From assembly GCF_004347735.1 (NCBI RefSeq), contig NZ_SLTI01000004.1, positions 1 to 64,000 of the forward strand: DNA of 64,000 nt, given 5' to 3'. Position 1 is the first letter of the stretch. Each line of letters opens with the position of its first letter. The notes below the pieces were generated by a model. It made no database searches. It was not told the origin of the DNA and saw only the letters and a program-made list of their open reading frames with translations. Both the position numbers and the translations under genes were made by a program. This DNA is from Sulfuricurvum sp. IAE1 (GTDB lineage Bacteria > Campylobacterota > Campylobacteria > Campylobacterales > Sulfurimonadaceae). This document shows, piece by piece, positions 9,386-18,939 of the stretch.

Positions 9386-11866
9386 ATGAACGATCTGCTA
9401 GACAACAGCGAAATCAACGATATTAATATTGAGGACACCCTCAAGAGCAGTTACCTCGACTATTCGATGAGCGTCATCATCGGGCGGGCGCTTCCCGATG
9501 TACGCGACGGGCTCAAACCGGTACACCGCCGTATTCTCTACGCGATGGATAAACTCAACCTCTCCGCAGGCGCCAAGTACAAAAAATCAGCCCGTATCGT
9601 CGGGGATGTCATCGGTCAGTACCACCCGCACGGCGACACCTCCGTCTACGACGCCCTCGTCCGTATGGCCCAACCGTTCTCGATGCGCGCACCGCTCGTC
9701 GACGGGCAGGGGAACTTCGGTTCGGTCGACGGCGACAACGCCGCGGCCATGCGTTATACCGAAGCGCGGATGACCCGCTATGCGGGGGAACTGCTCAAAG
9801 ACCTAGACAAAGATACCGTCGACATGGTCGACAACTACGACGGCACGACGCAAGAACCCGACGTCCTTCCGACCCGCGTTCCGAATCTTCTGATCAACGG
9901 TTCGGCCGGTATCGCCGTCGGTATGGCGACGAACATTCCTCCCCACAATCCCCAGGAAGTGCTTCAGGCGCTCGTCTACCTGATCGACAATCCGGGTGCT
10001 TCGCTGATCGACATCATGCAGTTTATCAAAGCCCCCGACTTCCCGACGGGCGGTACCATCTACGGGAAAAAAGGGATCCTGGACGCGTACGAAACCGGCC
10101 GGGGACGTATCCGCGTACGGGCCAAAACCCACATCGAGAAAAAATCGAACAAAGACGTCATCGTCATCGACGAACTCCCCTACCAGGTCAATAAAGCGCG
10201 CTTGATCGAAAGCATCGCCGAACTCGTCAAAGACAAATTTATCGAGGGGATCAGCGAAATCCGCGACGAATCCGACCGTGAAGGGATCCGTGTCGTTATC
10301 GAACTCAAACGCGACGCGATGAGCGAAATCGTCCTCAACAACCTCTACAAATCGACAAACATGGAGACAACGTTCGGGATTATCATGCTCTCGACGTTCA
10401 ACCAGGAGCCGCGCGTCTTCACCCTGCTCGAAATGTTGGGCCATTTCATCAATCACCGCAAAACGGTCATTATCCGCCGCACGATTTTCGATCTCGAAAA
10501 AGCCAAAGCCCGCGCCCATATCCTCGAAGGTCTGAAAAAAGCGCTCGATCACATCGACGCGATCATCAAACTGATCCGCGGCAGCGCGGACGGCGAGAGC
10601 GCGAAAAACGGCCTGATGGAGCAATTCGGTTTCTCCCCCATCCAGGCGCAGGCGATTCTCGACATGCGTCTGCAGCGCCTCACCGGACTCGAGCGTGAAA
10701 AAATCGAAAACGAACTGCGCGAAATCCTCGCACACATCGAATACCTCGAGAGCATCCTCCGCAGCGAAGAGGTTCTCAAAGGGATCATCAAAGAGGAGTT
10801 CACCGAGCTCGTCGAACAGTACAACATCCCGCGTCTGACCGACATCGAGGACAACTACGACGATATCAACATCGAAGACCTGATCCCCAACGAACCGATG
10901 GTCGTTACGATCACCCACCGCGGCTACATCAAACGGGTACCGCTCGCCGCTTACGAAAAACAGCGCCGCGGCGGCAAAGGCAAAGTCGCCGTCACGACCT
11001 ACGACGACGACTTCATCGAAAAATTCTATACCTGCAACACGCACGATACGCTGATGTTCGTCACCGACCGGGGACAGCTGCACTGGCTCAAAGTGTACAA
11101 GATCCCCGAAGGATCACGCACGGCGAAAGGAAAAGCGGTCGTCAACCTGATCAACCTCGAAGCGGACGAAAAGATCCGTTCGGTGATCCCGACGACCGAC
11201 TTCGACGAAAACAAATCGCTCGTCTTCTTTACCCAAAACGGTATCGTCAAGCGTACGGCGCTGAACGAATTCTCCAACATCCGCAGCACCGGCGTTCGTG
11301 CGATCGTGCTCGATGAGGGGGACACTCTCGTCACTGCCCACATTGCAAACGAAGAGACCAAATACCTCTTCATCGTCACCAAATTCGCGCAGTGCATCAA
11401 ATTTGAAATCGACAAGACCCGTGACCAGGGACGCAGCACCCGCGGGGTCCGCGGTATCAAGTTCAAGATCGAGGGCGACAGCGTCGTCGATGCGAACATC
11501 ATCAAATCCGACGACGAAGAGATCCTCATGGTAAGCGAAAAAGGGATCGGGAAACGGACAACCGCCGAAGAGTACCGCCTTACCAACCGCGCCGGATCGG
11601 GCGTCATCGCGATGAAACTCAACGCCAAAACGGGTTCTACCGTCGTCGGCTGTCTGATGGTCGATGAGAGCATGGACATGATGGCGCTGACCAAAGCGGG
11701 CAAAATGATCCGTGTCGACATGCAGACGATCGCCAAATCCGGACGCAACACCAGCGGCGTCTACATCGTCAAAGGAGATGACGTCGCAAGTATTTCACGG
11801 TGTCCGAAAAACGACGAAGAAGAAGGCGACGGCGAAAATGAGGAAGGTTCGTTCGAATTGGAATGA
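9386..11866 (+). CDS. gyrA: DNA gyrase subunit A
   Basis: 826 residues of type II topoisomerase subunit A. The catalytic tyrosine is Y124 in AAMRYTE. The quinolone-resistance region reads [10 protein letters not shown], with T85 and D89 at the positions of E. coli S83 and D87; threonine there is also the wild-type state in Campylobacter. The GyrA box QRRGGKGK marks the C-terminal beta-pinwheel that wraps DNA and distinguishes it from ParC. The tail is strongly acidic. The start ATG lies in a well-formed promoter region. It leads the gene order shared with Campylobacter: gyrA, flgP, flgQ, flgR, asd. Confidence 0.97.
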   Translation: MNDLLDNSEINDINIEDTLKSSYLDYSMSVIIGRALPDVRDGLKPVHRRILYAMDKLNLSAGAKYKKSARIVGDVIGQYHPHGDTSVYDALVRMAQPFSMRAPLVDGQGNFGSVDGDNAAAMRYTEARMTRYAGELLKDLDKDTVDMVDNYDGTTQEPDVLPTRVPNLLINGSAGIAVGMATNIPPHNPQEVLQALVYLIDNPGASLIDIMQFIKAPDFPTGGTIYGKKGILDAYETGRGRIRVRAKTHIEKKSNKDVIVIDELPYQVNKARLIESIAELVKDKFIEGISEIRDESDREGIRVVIELKRDAMSEIVLNNLYKSTNMETTFGIIMLSTFNQEPRVFTLLEMLGHFINHRKTVIIRRTIFDLEKAKARAHILEGLKKALDHIDAIIKLIRGSADGESAKNGLMEQFGFSPIQAQAILDMRLQRLTGLEREKIENELREILAHIEYLESILRSEEVLKGIIKEEFTELVEQYNIPRLTDIEDNYDDINIEDLIPNEPMVVTITHRGYIKRVPLAAYEKQRRGGKGKVAVTTYDDDFIEKFYTCNTHDTLMFVTDRGQLHWLKVYKIPEGSRTAKGKAVVNLINLEADEKIRSVIPTTDFDENKSLVFFTQNGIVKRTALNEFSNIRSTGVRAIVLDEGDTLVTAHIANEETKYLFIVTKFAQCIKFEIDKTRDQGRSTRGVRGIKFKIEGDSVVDANIIKSDDEEILMVSEKGIGKRTTAEEYRLTNRAGSGVIAMKLNAKTGSTVVGCLMVDESMDMMALTKAGKMIRVDMQTIAKSGRNTSGVYIVKGDDVASISRCPKNDEEEGDGENEEGSFELE

Positions 11867-11912
11867 TTTTTGCTGAAATCACTCAAGTCAATGAAACTTT
11901 AAGGAACACAGT

Positions 11913-12368
11913 ATGCGAATTTCTGCAGCTCTTGCGCTATTTCTGAGCGTATCCGCCCTGCACGCGGGCTTTTTGTCGGGCAACGAACCGGAGACCCAGG
12001 TCAAATGTGTCTACAGCGGCACGGACGGAAACTGTGTCGAGCCGATCCTCAAATCCGACAGTGAACTCGTCATTACCGTTACGGGCCAGGGCGTTGCCCC
12101 CTCGGTAACCGCTTCTCCGGCACAGGCGTATGCGCTGGCCAAACGGGCCGCTATGGCTGATGGCTACCGCCAGATCGCCGAAAAGGTCAAAGGGGTCCAG
12201 GTCGAAGGACAAGACACCATCAAGAACCTGATGCTCGTCCAATCGAGTACCCGCACGTCGGTCGAAGCGCTGGTTCGCGGCGCCAACGTCACCAACACGA
12301 CGTTCAAAGAGGGTCTGTGCGAAGTCGAAATGGAAATCGCCCTGTCTTATACACGGGTATTGCGTTAA
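11913..12368 (+). CDS. flgP: FlgP-like LPP20-family flagellar protein
   Basis: 151 residues. A signal peptide (about 1-18, ending ALHA) is followed by a domain like the LPP20 family, with the Ala-rich segment AQAYALAKRAAMADGY. In C. jejuni, FlgP is an outer-membrane lipoprotein that builds the basal disk around the flagellar motor and lies between gyrA and flgQ-flgR, as here. No lipobox cysteine is present at the cleavage site, so this version would be periplasmic and unlipidated. The call rests on family likeness plus gene order. Start: ATG after AAGGAACACAGT. Confidence 0.72.
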   Translation: MRISAALALFLSVSALHAGFLSGNEPETQVKCVYSGTDGNCVEPILKSDSELVITVTGQGVAPSVTASPAQAYALAKRAAMADGYRQIAEKVKGVQVEGQDTIKNLMLVQSSTRTSVEALVRGANVTNTTFKEGLCEVEMEIALSYTRVLR

Positions 12369-12721
12369 TCTCTACCCTCTGCTTCGGAGCCGACCACTAC
12401 TATGTAGGGTATCGGCTCACCACCCAAAATTCCCTTCCCGTTCACGAAACATTCGATATTTCAAAAGCGATGCGTCCCTGCGACGGTTCGCTTTCCCGGG
12501 AACTTGTTCTGCTGCGACGTACGCAAGAGCCGCTAAAAGAGGTGTTGGAAAGGGAAAAAAGCACTTTCGTCGAATATGCCCTCTCCGAAACCGGACGGAT
12601 CAAAAGCGATACCCGCTCTTCGCAGGCGCAAATCCGCACGCAAGAAACGCTGACCCTCCCTACCCGCTGTTATGCAGTCGAGTTTAATGATGAGTCTGTT
12701 ACAATCGCCCTGATCAAATAA
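12317..12721 (+). CDS. FlgQ-position secreted protein (hypothetical)
   Basis: 134 residues. A basic N-terminus and a hydrophobic stretch (about 10-25, ending CFGA) look like a signal peptide, followed by a soluble, charged domain with two cysteines. The GTG at 12317 has GAGG four bases upstream, and the gene overlaps the previous one by 52 bases. The sequence is not recognised by itself. Its position between the FlgP-like gene and flgR is that of C. jejuni flgQ, a small protein needed for FlgP stability and motility. Homology to FlgQ is inferred from synteny only. Confidence 0.6.
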   Translation: MRSRNGNRPVLYTGIALISTLCFGADHYYVGYRLTTQNSLPVHETFDISKAMRPCDGSLSRELVLLRRTQEPLKEVLEREKSTFVEYALSETGRIKSDTRSSQAQIRTQETLTLPTRCYAVEFNDESVTIALIK

Positions 12722-12739
12722 CCGTTGAAAAGGTCCCGG

Positions 12740-13891
12740 ATGAAAATCGCGATTGTCGAAGACGATATCAACATGCGTAAATCCCTTGAAATCGCCATGG
12801 GCGATTTCGAACAATACGACGTCCACACATTCAAAAACGCCCGCGACGCCCTTAAAAAGCTCGACGATACCTTCGATCTGATCATCAGCGACATCAACAT
12901 GCCCGGGATGGACGGCATCGAATTTGTCAAAACGCTGGGCGGTAAATACGAAGTAATCATCATCACCGGAAACGCCACCCTCACACGGGCCATCGAGTCG
13001 ATCCAGCTCGGAGTCAAGGATTTTCTCCTCAAGCCCTTCGAAATCGAAACCCTGATCGCCGCCATCGAGCGGAGCGCCACAGTCGTTAATAAAACCCCGA
13101 AATCCGGAGGGGTGAAAGCGGAAGGAGAACCGTTCCTTGGGACCTCTCCCGCTCTCGAAAAGCTGCTCGAACGCCTTACCAAAGCGGCCGCAACCGACGC
13201 GAGCATCATGCTCCTGGGCGAAAGCGGCGTAGGCAAAGAGGTCCTCGCCCGCCACATCCACAATACTTCCCCCCGCGCATCCAAGCCTTTCGTGGCGATC
13301 AATATGGCCGCCATCCCCGACAACCTGATCGAAAGTGAGCTCTTCGGGTTTGAAAAAGGGGCTTTCACCGATGCCGCCGAAGCCAAAGCGGGGCAATTCG
13401 AGCTTGCCGAGGGGGGAACGCTGTTCCTGGACGAAATCGGCGAAATGCCCTATTCCCTGCAAGCCAAACTTCTCCGCGTATTGCAAGAACGTGAAATACG
13501 ACGACTGGGATCGTCGAAAAATACAAAAATCGACGTACGGATCATTACCGCCACCAACGCCGATCTCAACCGGAAAATCGGAGAGGGGGGCTTCCGCGAA
13601 GACCTCTACTACCGCCTCAATACGATCCCCCTTCTGATCCCTCCGCTGCGCGAACGGCGCGAGGAGATACTGCCGATCGCCGAAGCCGCGTTGGAGCGGT
13701 ACTGCGAACGTTACGGTTTTGAAGCCAAAGAGTTCAGCCCCGAAGCCAGAGCGGCGCTTGAAAACTACACATGGCCGGGGAACATCCGCGAATTGATCTC
13801 GGTCGTCGAACGTTCCGCGATTCTCAGTGACGGAAATCGGATCGGAGCCGAAGAGCTCTTCCTCGAAGCACGCGGTTTGGGGCGAATATAA
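12740..13891 (+). CDS. flgR: sigma-54 response regulator FlgR
   Basis: 383 residues. The receiver domain (1-105) has phospho-acceptor D51 and K98. The AAA+ domain has Walker A GESGVGKE (160-167), the sigma-54 contact loop GAFTDA (207-212) and Walker B LFLDE (D231-E232). The protein ends soon after the AAA+ domain, with no Fis-type DNA-binding helix. Helicobacter FlgR has the same truncated design and activates rod-hook genes from solution; C. jejuni FlgR keeps a C-terminal domain. The partner kinase FlgS is not in the window. The ATG at 12740 follows AAAAGG. Confidence 0.9.
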   Translation: MKIAIVEDDINMRKSLEIAMGDFEQYDVHTFKNARDALKKLDDTFDLIISDINMPGMDGIEFVKTLGGKYEVIIITGNATLTRAIESIQLGVKDFLLKPFEIETLIAAIERSATVVNKTPKSGGVKAEGEPFLGTSPALEKLLERLTKAAATDASIMLLGESGVGKEVLARHIHNTSPRASKPFVAINMAAIPDNLIESELFGFEKGAFTDAAEAKAGQFELAEGGTLFLDEIGEMPYSLQAKLLRVLQEREIRRLGSSKNTKIDVRIITATNADLNRKIGEGGFREDLYYRLNTIPLLIPPLRERREEILPIAEAALERYCERYGFEAKEFSPEARAALENYTWPGNIRELISVVERSAILSDGNRIGAEELFLEARGLGRI

Positions 13892-13903
13892 GCACCGATT
13901 GGG

Positions 13904-13909
13904 TATAAT
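13904..13909 (+). promoter_or_regulatory. -10 box upstream of asd
   Basis: TATAAT lies 48 bases before the asd ATG, with no good -35. It would allow asd transcription apart from flgR. Confidence 0.35.
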
Positions 13910-13957
13910 CGCCCAAAAATTATGCGGTGAATTTATCACCTCCAAGGATACCCTCCA

Positions 13958-14986
13958 ATGAAACGTTACAACGTTGCAATCGTCGGTGCCAGCGGCGCCG
14001 TCGGCGAAGAGATCTTGCGTATTTTCGAAGAGATCGACTTCCCCTATGCCAAGATCGTACCCCTTGCCAGTGCGCGCAGCGCCGGGACTACGGTCACGTT
14101 CAATGACCAGGAATTGGTGATCAAAGAACTCACTCCCACCGTTTTTGACGAAGAGCAGATCGATATCGCCCTCTTCAGCGCAGGCGGAAGCGTATCGGCG
14201 CAGTTTGCCCCCTATGCCGCCAAAGCCGGAGCCGTCGTCATCGACAATACGAGCCATTTTCGGATGTTCGACGACGTCCCTCTTGTCGTCCCCGAAGTGA
14301 ACCCCGAAGATATCGCCCAGTGGAAAAACACAGGCATCATCGCCAACCCGAACTGTTCGACGATTCAGATGGTCCAGGCGCTCAAACCGCTCGATGAAGC
14401 ATACGACCTCGTGCGTGTCGACGTAAGCACCTACCAGGCGACCTCGGGTGCGGGAAAATCGGCAATGGAAGAGCTCGTCGAACAGATGCAGGCGTTCTTT
14501 GCGTTCAAACTCGACGAAGTTGAACCCAAAAAATTTGCCCACCGTATCGCCCTCAACGCGATCCCGCAGATCGACTCGTTCACCGATACCGGCTACACAA
14601 AAGAAGAGCTCAAGATGGTCAACGAAACCAAAAAGATCATGCACAAGGAGATCGAGGTGAGCGCGACGTGCGTCCGCATCCCGACGCTCCGCGGTCATGC
14701 CGAAACATTGACCCTCACCTTCGACGGCGCCGTCGATGCCGACGAAGCACGCGAACTACTCCGCAAAGCGCCCAATATCATCGTCCTCGACGAACCTGAA
14801 AACAGCGTCTATCCGATGCCTTCCATGTGTATGGATCAGAACGAGACGTTCGTAGGGCGCATCCGCCGCGATCTCTACCGCGAGAACGTACTGCACCTTT
14901 GGGTCGTCGCCGACAACCTCCGCGTCGGTGCGGCAACAAACGCCGTCCGTATTGCCCAAAAATGGGTGGAAATGCAAGGAGAATAA
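13958..14986 (+). CDS. asd: aspartate-semialdehyde dehydrogenase
   Basis: 342 residues. The enzyme reduces aspartyl phosphate to aspartate semialdehyde, the branch point to lysine/diaminopimelate, threonine and methionine. The NADP-binding motif GASGAVG (10-16), the catalytic C133 in NPNCST and H247 in LRGHAE are visible. Length and motifs match the bacterial family. It follows flgR as in C. jejuni. It ends one base before the next gene's start, with AAGGAGAATAAG serving as that gene's ribosome-binding site. Confidence 0.96.
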   Translation: MKRYNVAIVGASGAVGEEILRIFEEIDFPYAKIVPLASARSAGTTVTFNDQELVIKELTPTVFDEEQIDIALFSAGGSVSAQFAPYAAKAGAVVIDNTSHFRMFDDVPLVVPEVNPEDIAQWKNTGIIANPNCSTIQMVQALKPLDEAYDLVRVDVSTYQATSGAGKSAMEELVEQMQAFFAFKLDEVEPKKFAHRIALNAIPQIDSFTDTGYTKEELKMVNETKKIMHKEIEVSATCVRIPTLRGHAETLTLTFDGAVDADEARELLRKAPNIIVLDEPENSVYPMPSMCMDQNETFVGRIRRDLYRENVLHLWVVADNLRVGAATNAVRIAQKWVEMQGE

Positions 14987-14987
14987 G

Positions 14988-15515
14988 ATGAATTTCATCG
15001 AAAAATTCTTTGAACACGGGCTTTGGAGCACGCGGCTGGTGATTTTGCTCGCCGTCGTCTTCGGCCTCATCGGGGCGTTCGTCCTTTTCGCCGTCGCCAG
15101 CGTCGACGTTTACAATACCGCAGCCTATGTCATCCAGACCTATGCGGCCCATGCCCATCCCGAGCACTTCCACGAAGAGATCGTCGGCGGCATCATCGGA
15201 GCGGTCGATCTGTACCTGATCGGCGTGGTAATGATCATCTTCTCGTTCGGCCTCTACGAGCTGTTCATCTCCGACATCGATCCGGCCAAAGACGAACACG
15301 GTAAAGAGAACCAGCTCCTCGCCGTCCATTCCCTCGACCAGCTCAAAGACAAGATTTCCAAAGTCATCGTGATGGTTCTCGTCGTCGGGTTTTTTCAGAA
15401 AGTCGGTCACACGGTCTTTACCGGGGCACTGGAACTGCTCTATCTTGCCCTCTCCATCACGGCCGTCGCCGTAGGGCTTTATTTCCTGAGCAAAGTAGGT
15501 CATCACGACCATTAA
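14988..15515 (+). CDS. UPF0114 (YqhA) family membrane protein
   Basis: 175 residues with about four hydrophobic segments (roughly 17-41, 66-92, 117-138 and 145-166) and a histidine-rich last few residues (GHHDH). The pattern matches the UPF0114 family, whose function is not established. The ATG at 14988 has AAGGAG at the right distance and lies one base after the asd stop, so it is co-transcribed with asd. An in-frame extension upstream overlaps asd and is not used. Confidence 0.8.
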   Translation: MNFIEKFFEHGLWSTRLVILLAVVFGLIGAFVLFAVASVDVYNTAAYVIQTYAAHAHPEHFHEEIVGGIIGAVDLYLIGVVMIIFSFGLYELFISDIDPAKDEHGKENQLLAVHSLDQLKDKISKVIVMVLVVGFFQKVGHTVFTGALELLYLALSITAVAVGLYFLSKVGHHDH

Positions 15516-15525
15516 ATATCTTTGG

Positions 15526-15600
15526 ATCCTTTCGGCATCCTTGTAAGCCGTATGCGGAGGCAGCAGTGCCGGGAGCATACGAGCGCTTTGCCGAAAGGAT
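15526..15600. repeat. nested inverted-repeat element
   Basis: The outer arms are perfect 12-mers, ATCCTTTCGGCA (15526-15537) and TGCCGAAAGGAT (15589-15600). Inside lie CGTATGC with GCATACG, and inside those GGCA-GCAG-TGCC. The whole unit can fold into one long interrupted hairpin in RNA or a cruciform in DNA. It occupies the gap between the UPF0114 gene and hemE and codes for nothing obvious. Confidence 0.65.
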
Positions 15601-15613
15601 AGAGTTTCTTTTG

Positions 15614-15643
15614 TTTCTTTTCTTTGCGAACAAAGAAAAGAAA
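15614..15643. repeat. 13-base perfect inverted repeat, purine/pyrimidine arms
   Basis: TTTCTTTTCTTTG (15614-15626) and CAAAGAAAAGAAA (15631-15643) flank a CGAA loop. It follows the nested element by 13 bases and precedes hemE by 28. It lacks a T-tail on the plus strand, so it is not a classical terminator. It resembles REP-type interspersed elements. Confidence 0.65.
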
Positions 15644-15671
15644 GAGAAGACATTAAACAAAGGATTCTAAT

Positions 15672-16718
15672 ATGAGCAAAATTTTCGTCGATGCCTGCTT
15701 CGGCAAAGAAACCCCCTACACCCCGGTATGGATGATGCGCCAGGCCGGACGCTACCTTCCCGAGTACATGGAAGTGCGCAAGCGCGCCGGAAACTTTCTC
15801 AACCTCTGCCACGCCCCCGACATGGCTGCCGAAGTGACGATCCAGCCCCTGGACCTCGTCGGCGTGGACGCGGCGATTTTGTTCAGCGACATTCTCGTCG
15901 TCCCCAACGAAATGGGAATGAAGCTCGACTTCATCAAAGGCGAAGGCCCGGTATTCGAAAAACCGATCGCGTCCGAAGCGGACCTCGATGAGCTGATCGG
16001 CGGCGAGGAAGCGGCGTCCAAACTGACGTATGTCTACGACACGATCAAAATCCTGCGCCGCCAGCTCGACGAACGCGGCGACGAAAAAGCCCTCATCGGT
16101 TTTACGGGGGCGCCGTGGACACTCGCGACCTACATGATCGAGGGCCAGGGGACCAAAACCTACAATATCTGTAAAAAGATGATGTATTCCAATCCCGAGC
16201 TGCTTCACAAAATCCTGCGCAAAGTGACCGACGTCGTCAAGCTCTACATGGAACACCAGATCGAAGCGGGCGTCGACGTCGTCCAGATCTTCGACAGCTG
16301 GGCCGCTGCCATCGAACCCGCCCGTTATGACGAATTCTCATGGAGCTACATGGTCGAAATCGCCGAATACCTCAAGGGCAAATATCCCCATATCCCGGTC
16401 ATCATGTTCCCCAAAGGGATCCCTGCATTTTTGGACAAGGTCTACGGGAACTTCGACGTCTTCGGCGTCGACTGGAGCACCCCGATGGCGCTGGCCAAAG
16501 AGAAACTTGGAGACCGCTACGTCCTGCAGGGGAACATGGAGCCCTGCCGCCTCTACTCCAAAGAGCAGACAACGGCCTGCGTCGAAGCGATCCAGGAGAT
16601 CATGGGCGGCCGTCGCCACATCTTCAATCTCGGCCATGGCATCCTCCCCGATGTCCCCGTCGAAAACGCGCAACACTTCGTCCGCGAGTGTCATCGGGTC
16701 AGCAAAAAAATCAAATGA
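15672..16718 (+). CDS. hemE: uroporphyrinogen decarboxylase
   Basis: 348 residues. The enzyme removes four carboxyl groups from uroporphyrinogen III to give coproporphyrinogen III in haem synthesis. The signature [13 protein letters not shown] (20-32) contains the substrate-binding arginines R23 and R27. Later family motifs such as GAPWT and the FDSWA segment are present. Length is typical. The start ATG is preceded by AAAGGATTCTAAT. It overlaps the next gene by four bases (ATGA). Confidence 0.97.
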   Translation: MSKIFVDACFGKETPYTPVWMMRQAGRYLPEYMEVRKRAGNFLNLCHAPDMAAEVTIQPLDLVGVDAAILFSDILVVPNEMGMKLDFIKGEGPVFEKPIASEADLDELIGGEEAASKLTYVYDTIKILRRQLDERGDEKALIGFTGAPWTLATYMIEGQGTKTYNICKKMMYSNPELLHKILRKVTDVVKLYMEHQIEAGVDVVQIFDSWAAAIEPARYDEFSWSYMVEIAEYLKGKYPHIPVIMFPKGIPAFLDKVYGNFDVFGVDWSTPMALAKEKLGDRYVLQGNMEPCRLYSKEQTTACVEAIQEIMGGRRHIFNLGHGILPDVPVENAQHFVRECHRVSKKIK

Positions 16719-17653
16719 ATACAATCTTCGGCCCCGTCTATTCCCGCCGCTTCGGCGCATCGCTGGGAATCGATCTCTCCCCGGGCCGCAAACAGTGCAA
16801 TTTCGACTGTCTCTACTGCGAGCTCGCCCCCGCCAAGGCGATCATGGCACAGCATGACGTCATCCCTCTAAACACGGTCGTTGCCGATCTGAAAAAAGCC
16901 CTGAACGAACATCCCTCCATCGACGTCATCACGATCACCGCCAACGGCGAACCGACGATGTATCCTCACCTGCGCGAGCTGGTCGAGCGGATCGATACCA
17001 TCAAAGGGGACGTGCAAACCCTGATCCTCTCCAACAGTGCCTGCCTGAGTGATCCGGCTGTCTTTGAGATCCTGTTGCGTCTTGATCAGGTGAAACTATC
17101 TCTTGATGCGGCCACCCCGGAGGTCTTCAAAAAAATCGATCGCCCCGCAGAGGGGATTCATGTCGAGGCGATCGTCGAGGCGATCCAACGCTTTTCCCGC
17201 GTGTTCAAGGGGAAACTTTTCATCGAAATCCTCTTCGTCAAAGGGGTCAACGATACTCCCGGAGAAATCGCCGCGCTCAACCGTGCTTTGCGGGAAGTCG
17301 CTTGTGAACGGATCGATATCGGAACCATCGACCGTCCTCCTGCCTACCCCGTCGAAGGGCTCAGTTTTACTGAGCTGCACATGATCGCGGGGCTTTTCGA
17401 TCCCGCATTGCCGATCCATATCGTCTCACGCACCCACGCGCATGCCACCCCTTCAACGTACGACGACGATGAGATACTCAATACCCTCGACAAACGCCCC
17501 CTGACCCGTGATGACATCGAGGCGCTTTTCGACGTTGATACGCTGCACCGTTTTGAAACACTCTGCTCCGAGGGGAAAATTGCCCAAATCGAACGCTCCA
17601 ACGTTATCTTTTATCTTCCCGCAAAAAATATCGCCCGAAAACGCTCAAAATAA
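16715..17653 (+). CDS. radical SAM protein, COG0731-like
   Basis: 312 residues. The N-terminal segment [16 protein letters not shown] is followed by the cluster motif C28-x3-C32-x2-C35 (CNFDCLYC), which binds the 4Fe-4S cluster used to cleave S-adenosylmethionine. The pattern matches the Fe-S oxidoreductase family related to wyosine-synthesis enzymes. The last about 60 residues look like a small winged-helix domain. The ATG at 16715 overlaps the hemE stop, giving coupled translation. The substrate is unknown. Confidence 0.85.
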   Translation: MNTIFGPVYSRRFGASLGIDLSPGRKQCNFDCLYCELAPAKAIMAQHDVIPLNTVVADLKKALNEHPSIDVITITANGEPTMYPHLRELVERIDTIKGDVQTLILSNSACLSDPAVFEILLRLDQVKLSLDAATPEVFKKIDRPAEGIHVEAIVEAIQRFSRVFKGKLFIEILFVKGVNDTPGEIAALNRALREVACERIDIGTIDRPPAYPVEGLSFTELHMIAGLFDPALPIHIVSRTHAHATPSTYDDDEILNTLDKRPLTRDDIEALFDVDTLHRFETLCSEGKIAQIERSNVIFYLPAKNIARKRSK

Positions 17654-17664
17654 CGCTTTTTTTA

Positions 17665-17693
17665 TTGACAATCGCACCTTCATACCGTATAAT
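17665..17693 (+). promoter_or_regulatory. near-consensus sigma-70 promoter of the tRNA-Asn pair
   Basis: TTGACA (17665-17670) and TATAAT (17688-17693) are exactly 17 bases apart, both perfect hexamers. The first tRNA starts 18 bases after the -10. It overlaps nothing coding and begins 11 bases after the radical SAM gene. Confidence 0.85.
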
Positions 17694-17711
17694 TACGCCT
17701 CTTAAAAACAT

Positions 17712-17786
17712 TCCGGATTAGCTCAGCGGTAGAGTAGGTGACTGTTAATCACTTGGTCACTGGTTCGAATCCAGTATCCGGAGCCA
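17712..17786 (+). tRNA. tRNA-Asn (anticodon GTT), copy 1
   Basis: A 75-base cloverleaf including an encoded CCA. The acceptor stem is TCCGGAT/ATCCGGA, the anticodon loop is CTGTTAA with GTT, and the T-loop is GGTTCGAATCC. It lies directly behind a near-consensus promoter. Confidence 0.97.
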
Positions 17787-17813
17787 CTTGTTTTAAGAAT
17801 CTTCGTTTTCTGT

Positions 17814-17888
17814 TCCGGATTAGCTCAGCGGTAGAGTAGGTGACTGTTAATCACTTGGTCACTGGTTCGAATCCAGTATCCGGAGCCA
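17814..17888 (+). tRNA. tRNA-Asn (anticodon GTT), copy 2
   Basis: Identical to copy 1 over all 75 bases and separated from it by a 27-base spacer. It is probably transcribed with copy 1 from the same promoter. The exact identity suggests recent tandem duplication or ongoing conversion. Confidence 0.97.
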
Positions 17889-17983
17889 CTCTTTTATTTG
17901 ATTCTTCCTTTCGTTTTTATCATACGCTTTTTCTACGGTCGGCCGGTTTACCGCTGTTTCTCTCGTAAACCTCTTTTTTTAAA

Positions 17984-18012
17984 TTGATATCTAATCCGTC
18001 ATTGCGTATAAT
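17984..18012 (+). promoter_or_regulatory. promoter of the surface-polysaccharide locus (rfbA)
   Basis: TTGATA (17984-17989) and TATAAT (18007-18012) are 17 bases apart. rfbA starts 37 bases downstream. It is the best promoter found ahead of the tightly packed plus-strand series up to 31.9 kb. The remaining 95 bases after the second tRNA show nothing else. Confidence 0.7.
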
Positions 18013-18048
18013 CCTTTTTATTTTATTCAGTTTACCTACGGGAGTGCC

Positions 18049-18939
18049 ATGAAAGGGATTATTTTAGCCGGCGGAAGCGGTACGCGTCTTTATCCGATCA
18101 CAAAAGGGGTCAGCAAGCAGCTCGTCCCCATCTATGACAAACCGATGATCTATTATCCCCTATCGGTACTGATGCTCGCCGGCATCCGTGAAGTGCTCAT
18201 CATCTCGACTCCCCACGATCTTCCCCGTTTCGAAGAGCTCCTCGGAGACGGCAGCGATATCGGGATGCGGTTTGAATACTGCGTCCAGCCCTCCCCCGAC
18301 GGCCTCGCACAGGCGTTTATCCTCGGAGCCGATTTCATCGGCGACGATGACGTCTGCCTCGTGCTGGGGGACAATATCTTCTACGGACACGGACTCACCC
18401 AGCTTTTGGCCCAGTCGGTCAAAAACGTGACCGAAGAGAACAAAGCGACCGTTTTCGGTTATTGGGTCAAAGACCCCGAACGCTACGGCGTCGCGGAATT
18501 CGACGAATCGGGGAACGTCCTCTCGATCGAAGAAAAGCCCTCTAACCCGAAGAGTTCCTATGCCGTCGTCGGACTCTATTTTTATCCCAACAGCGTCGTC
18601 GAAATCGCCCGCAACGTCAAGCCTTCCGACCGGGGAGAGCTCGAAATCACGACCGTCAACCAGGCCTATCTCGCCCAAAACGCCCTTAAAGTCGAACTGA
18701 TGGGACGGGGTTACGCGTGGCTCGATACGGGAACCCACGAAAGCCTGCTCGAGGCAAGTATGTTCATTCAGACCATCGAGAACCGCCAGGGGCTCAAAGT
18801 CGCCTGTATCGAAGAGATCGCTTTCGAGATGGGATACATTACCAAAGAGAAGCTGCTGCAACTCGCCCAGCCCCTCTCCAAAAACCAGTACGGGCAATAC
18901 CTGATCCGGCGGGCTAACGAGGGGAAAGTGCTTCGATGA
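18049..18939 (+). CDS. rfbA: glucose-1-phosphate thymidylyltransferase
   Basis: 296 residues. It couples glucose-1-phosphate with dTTP to form dTDP-glucose, step one of dTDP-L-rhamnose synthesis. The nucleotide-binding signature LAGGSGTRL (6-14) and the [15 protein letters not shown] segment are typical of RmlA. Its length is standard. It is the first gene of the locus, with GGGAG before the ATG, and overlaps rfbC by four bases. The order here is rfbA-C-D-B. Confidence 0.97.
   Translation: MKGIILAGGSGTRLYPITKGVSKQLVPIYDKPMIYYPLSVLMLAGIREVLIISTPHDLPRFEELLGDGSDIGMRFEYCVQPSPDGLAQAFILGADFIGDDDVCLVLGDNIFYGHGLTQLLAQSVKNVTEENKATVFGYWVKDPERYGVAEFDESGNVLSIEEKPSNPKSSYAVVGLYFYPNSVVEIARNVKPSDRGELEITTVNQAYLAQNALKVELMGRGYAWLDTGTHESLLEASMFIQTIENRQGLKVACIEEIAFEMGYITKEKLLQLAQPLSKNQYGQYLIRRANEGKVLR

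Noticed and set aside
9803-11083. A 426-codon open frame antisense to gyrA
   Set aside because: Composition is extreme (Asp, Phe and Val runs), as expected from the reverse of GAC/GAA-rich gyrA codons; no domain or ribosome-binding site.
12533-14698. A 721-codon open frame on the minus strand, antisense to flgR and asd
   Set aside because: It is the shadow of GC-biased codons of the real plus-strand genes, has no recognisable domain, and flgR and asd are certain.
14778-16256. A 492-codon minus-strand open frame across asd, the UPF0114 gene and hemE
   Set aside because: Spans three convincing plus-strand genes and an intergenic repeat; repeat-like charged composition without motifs.
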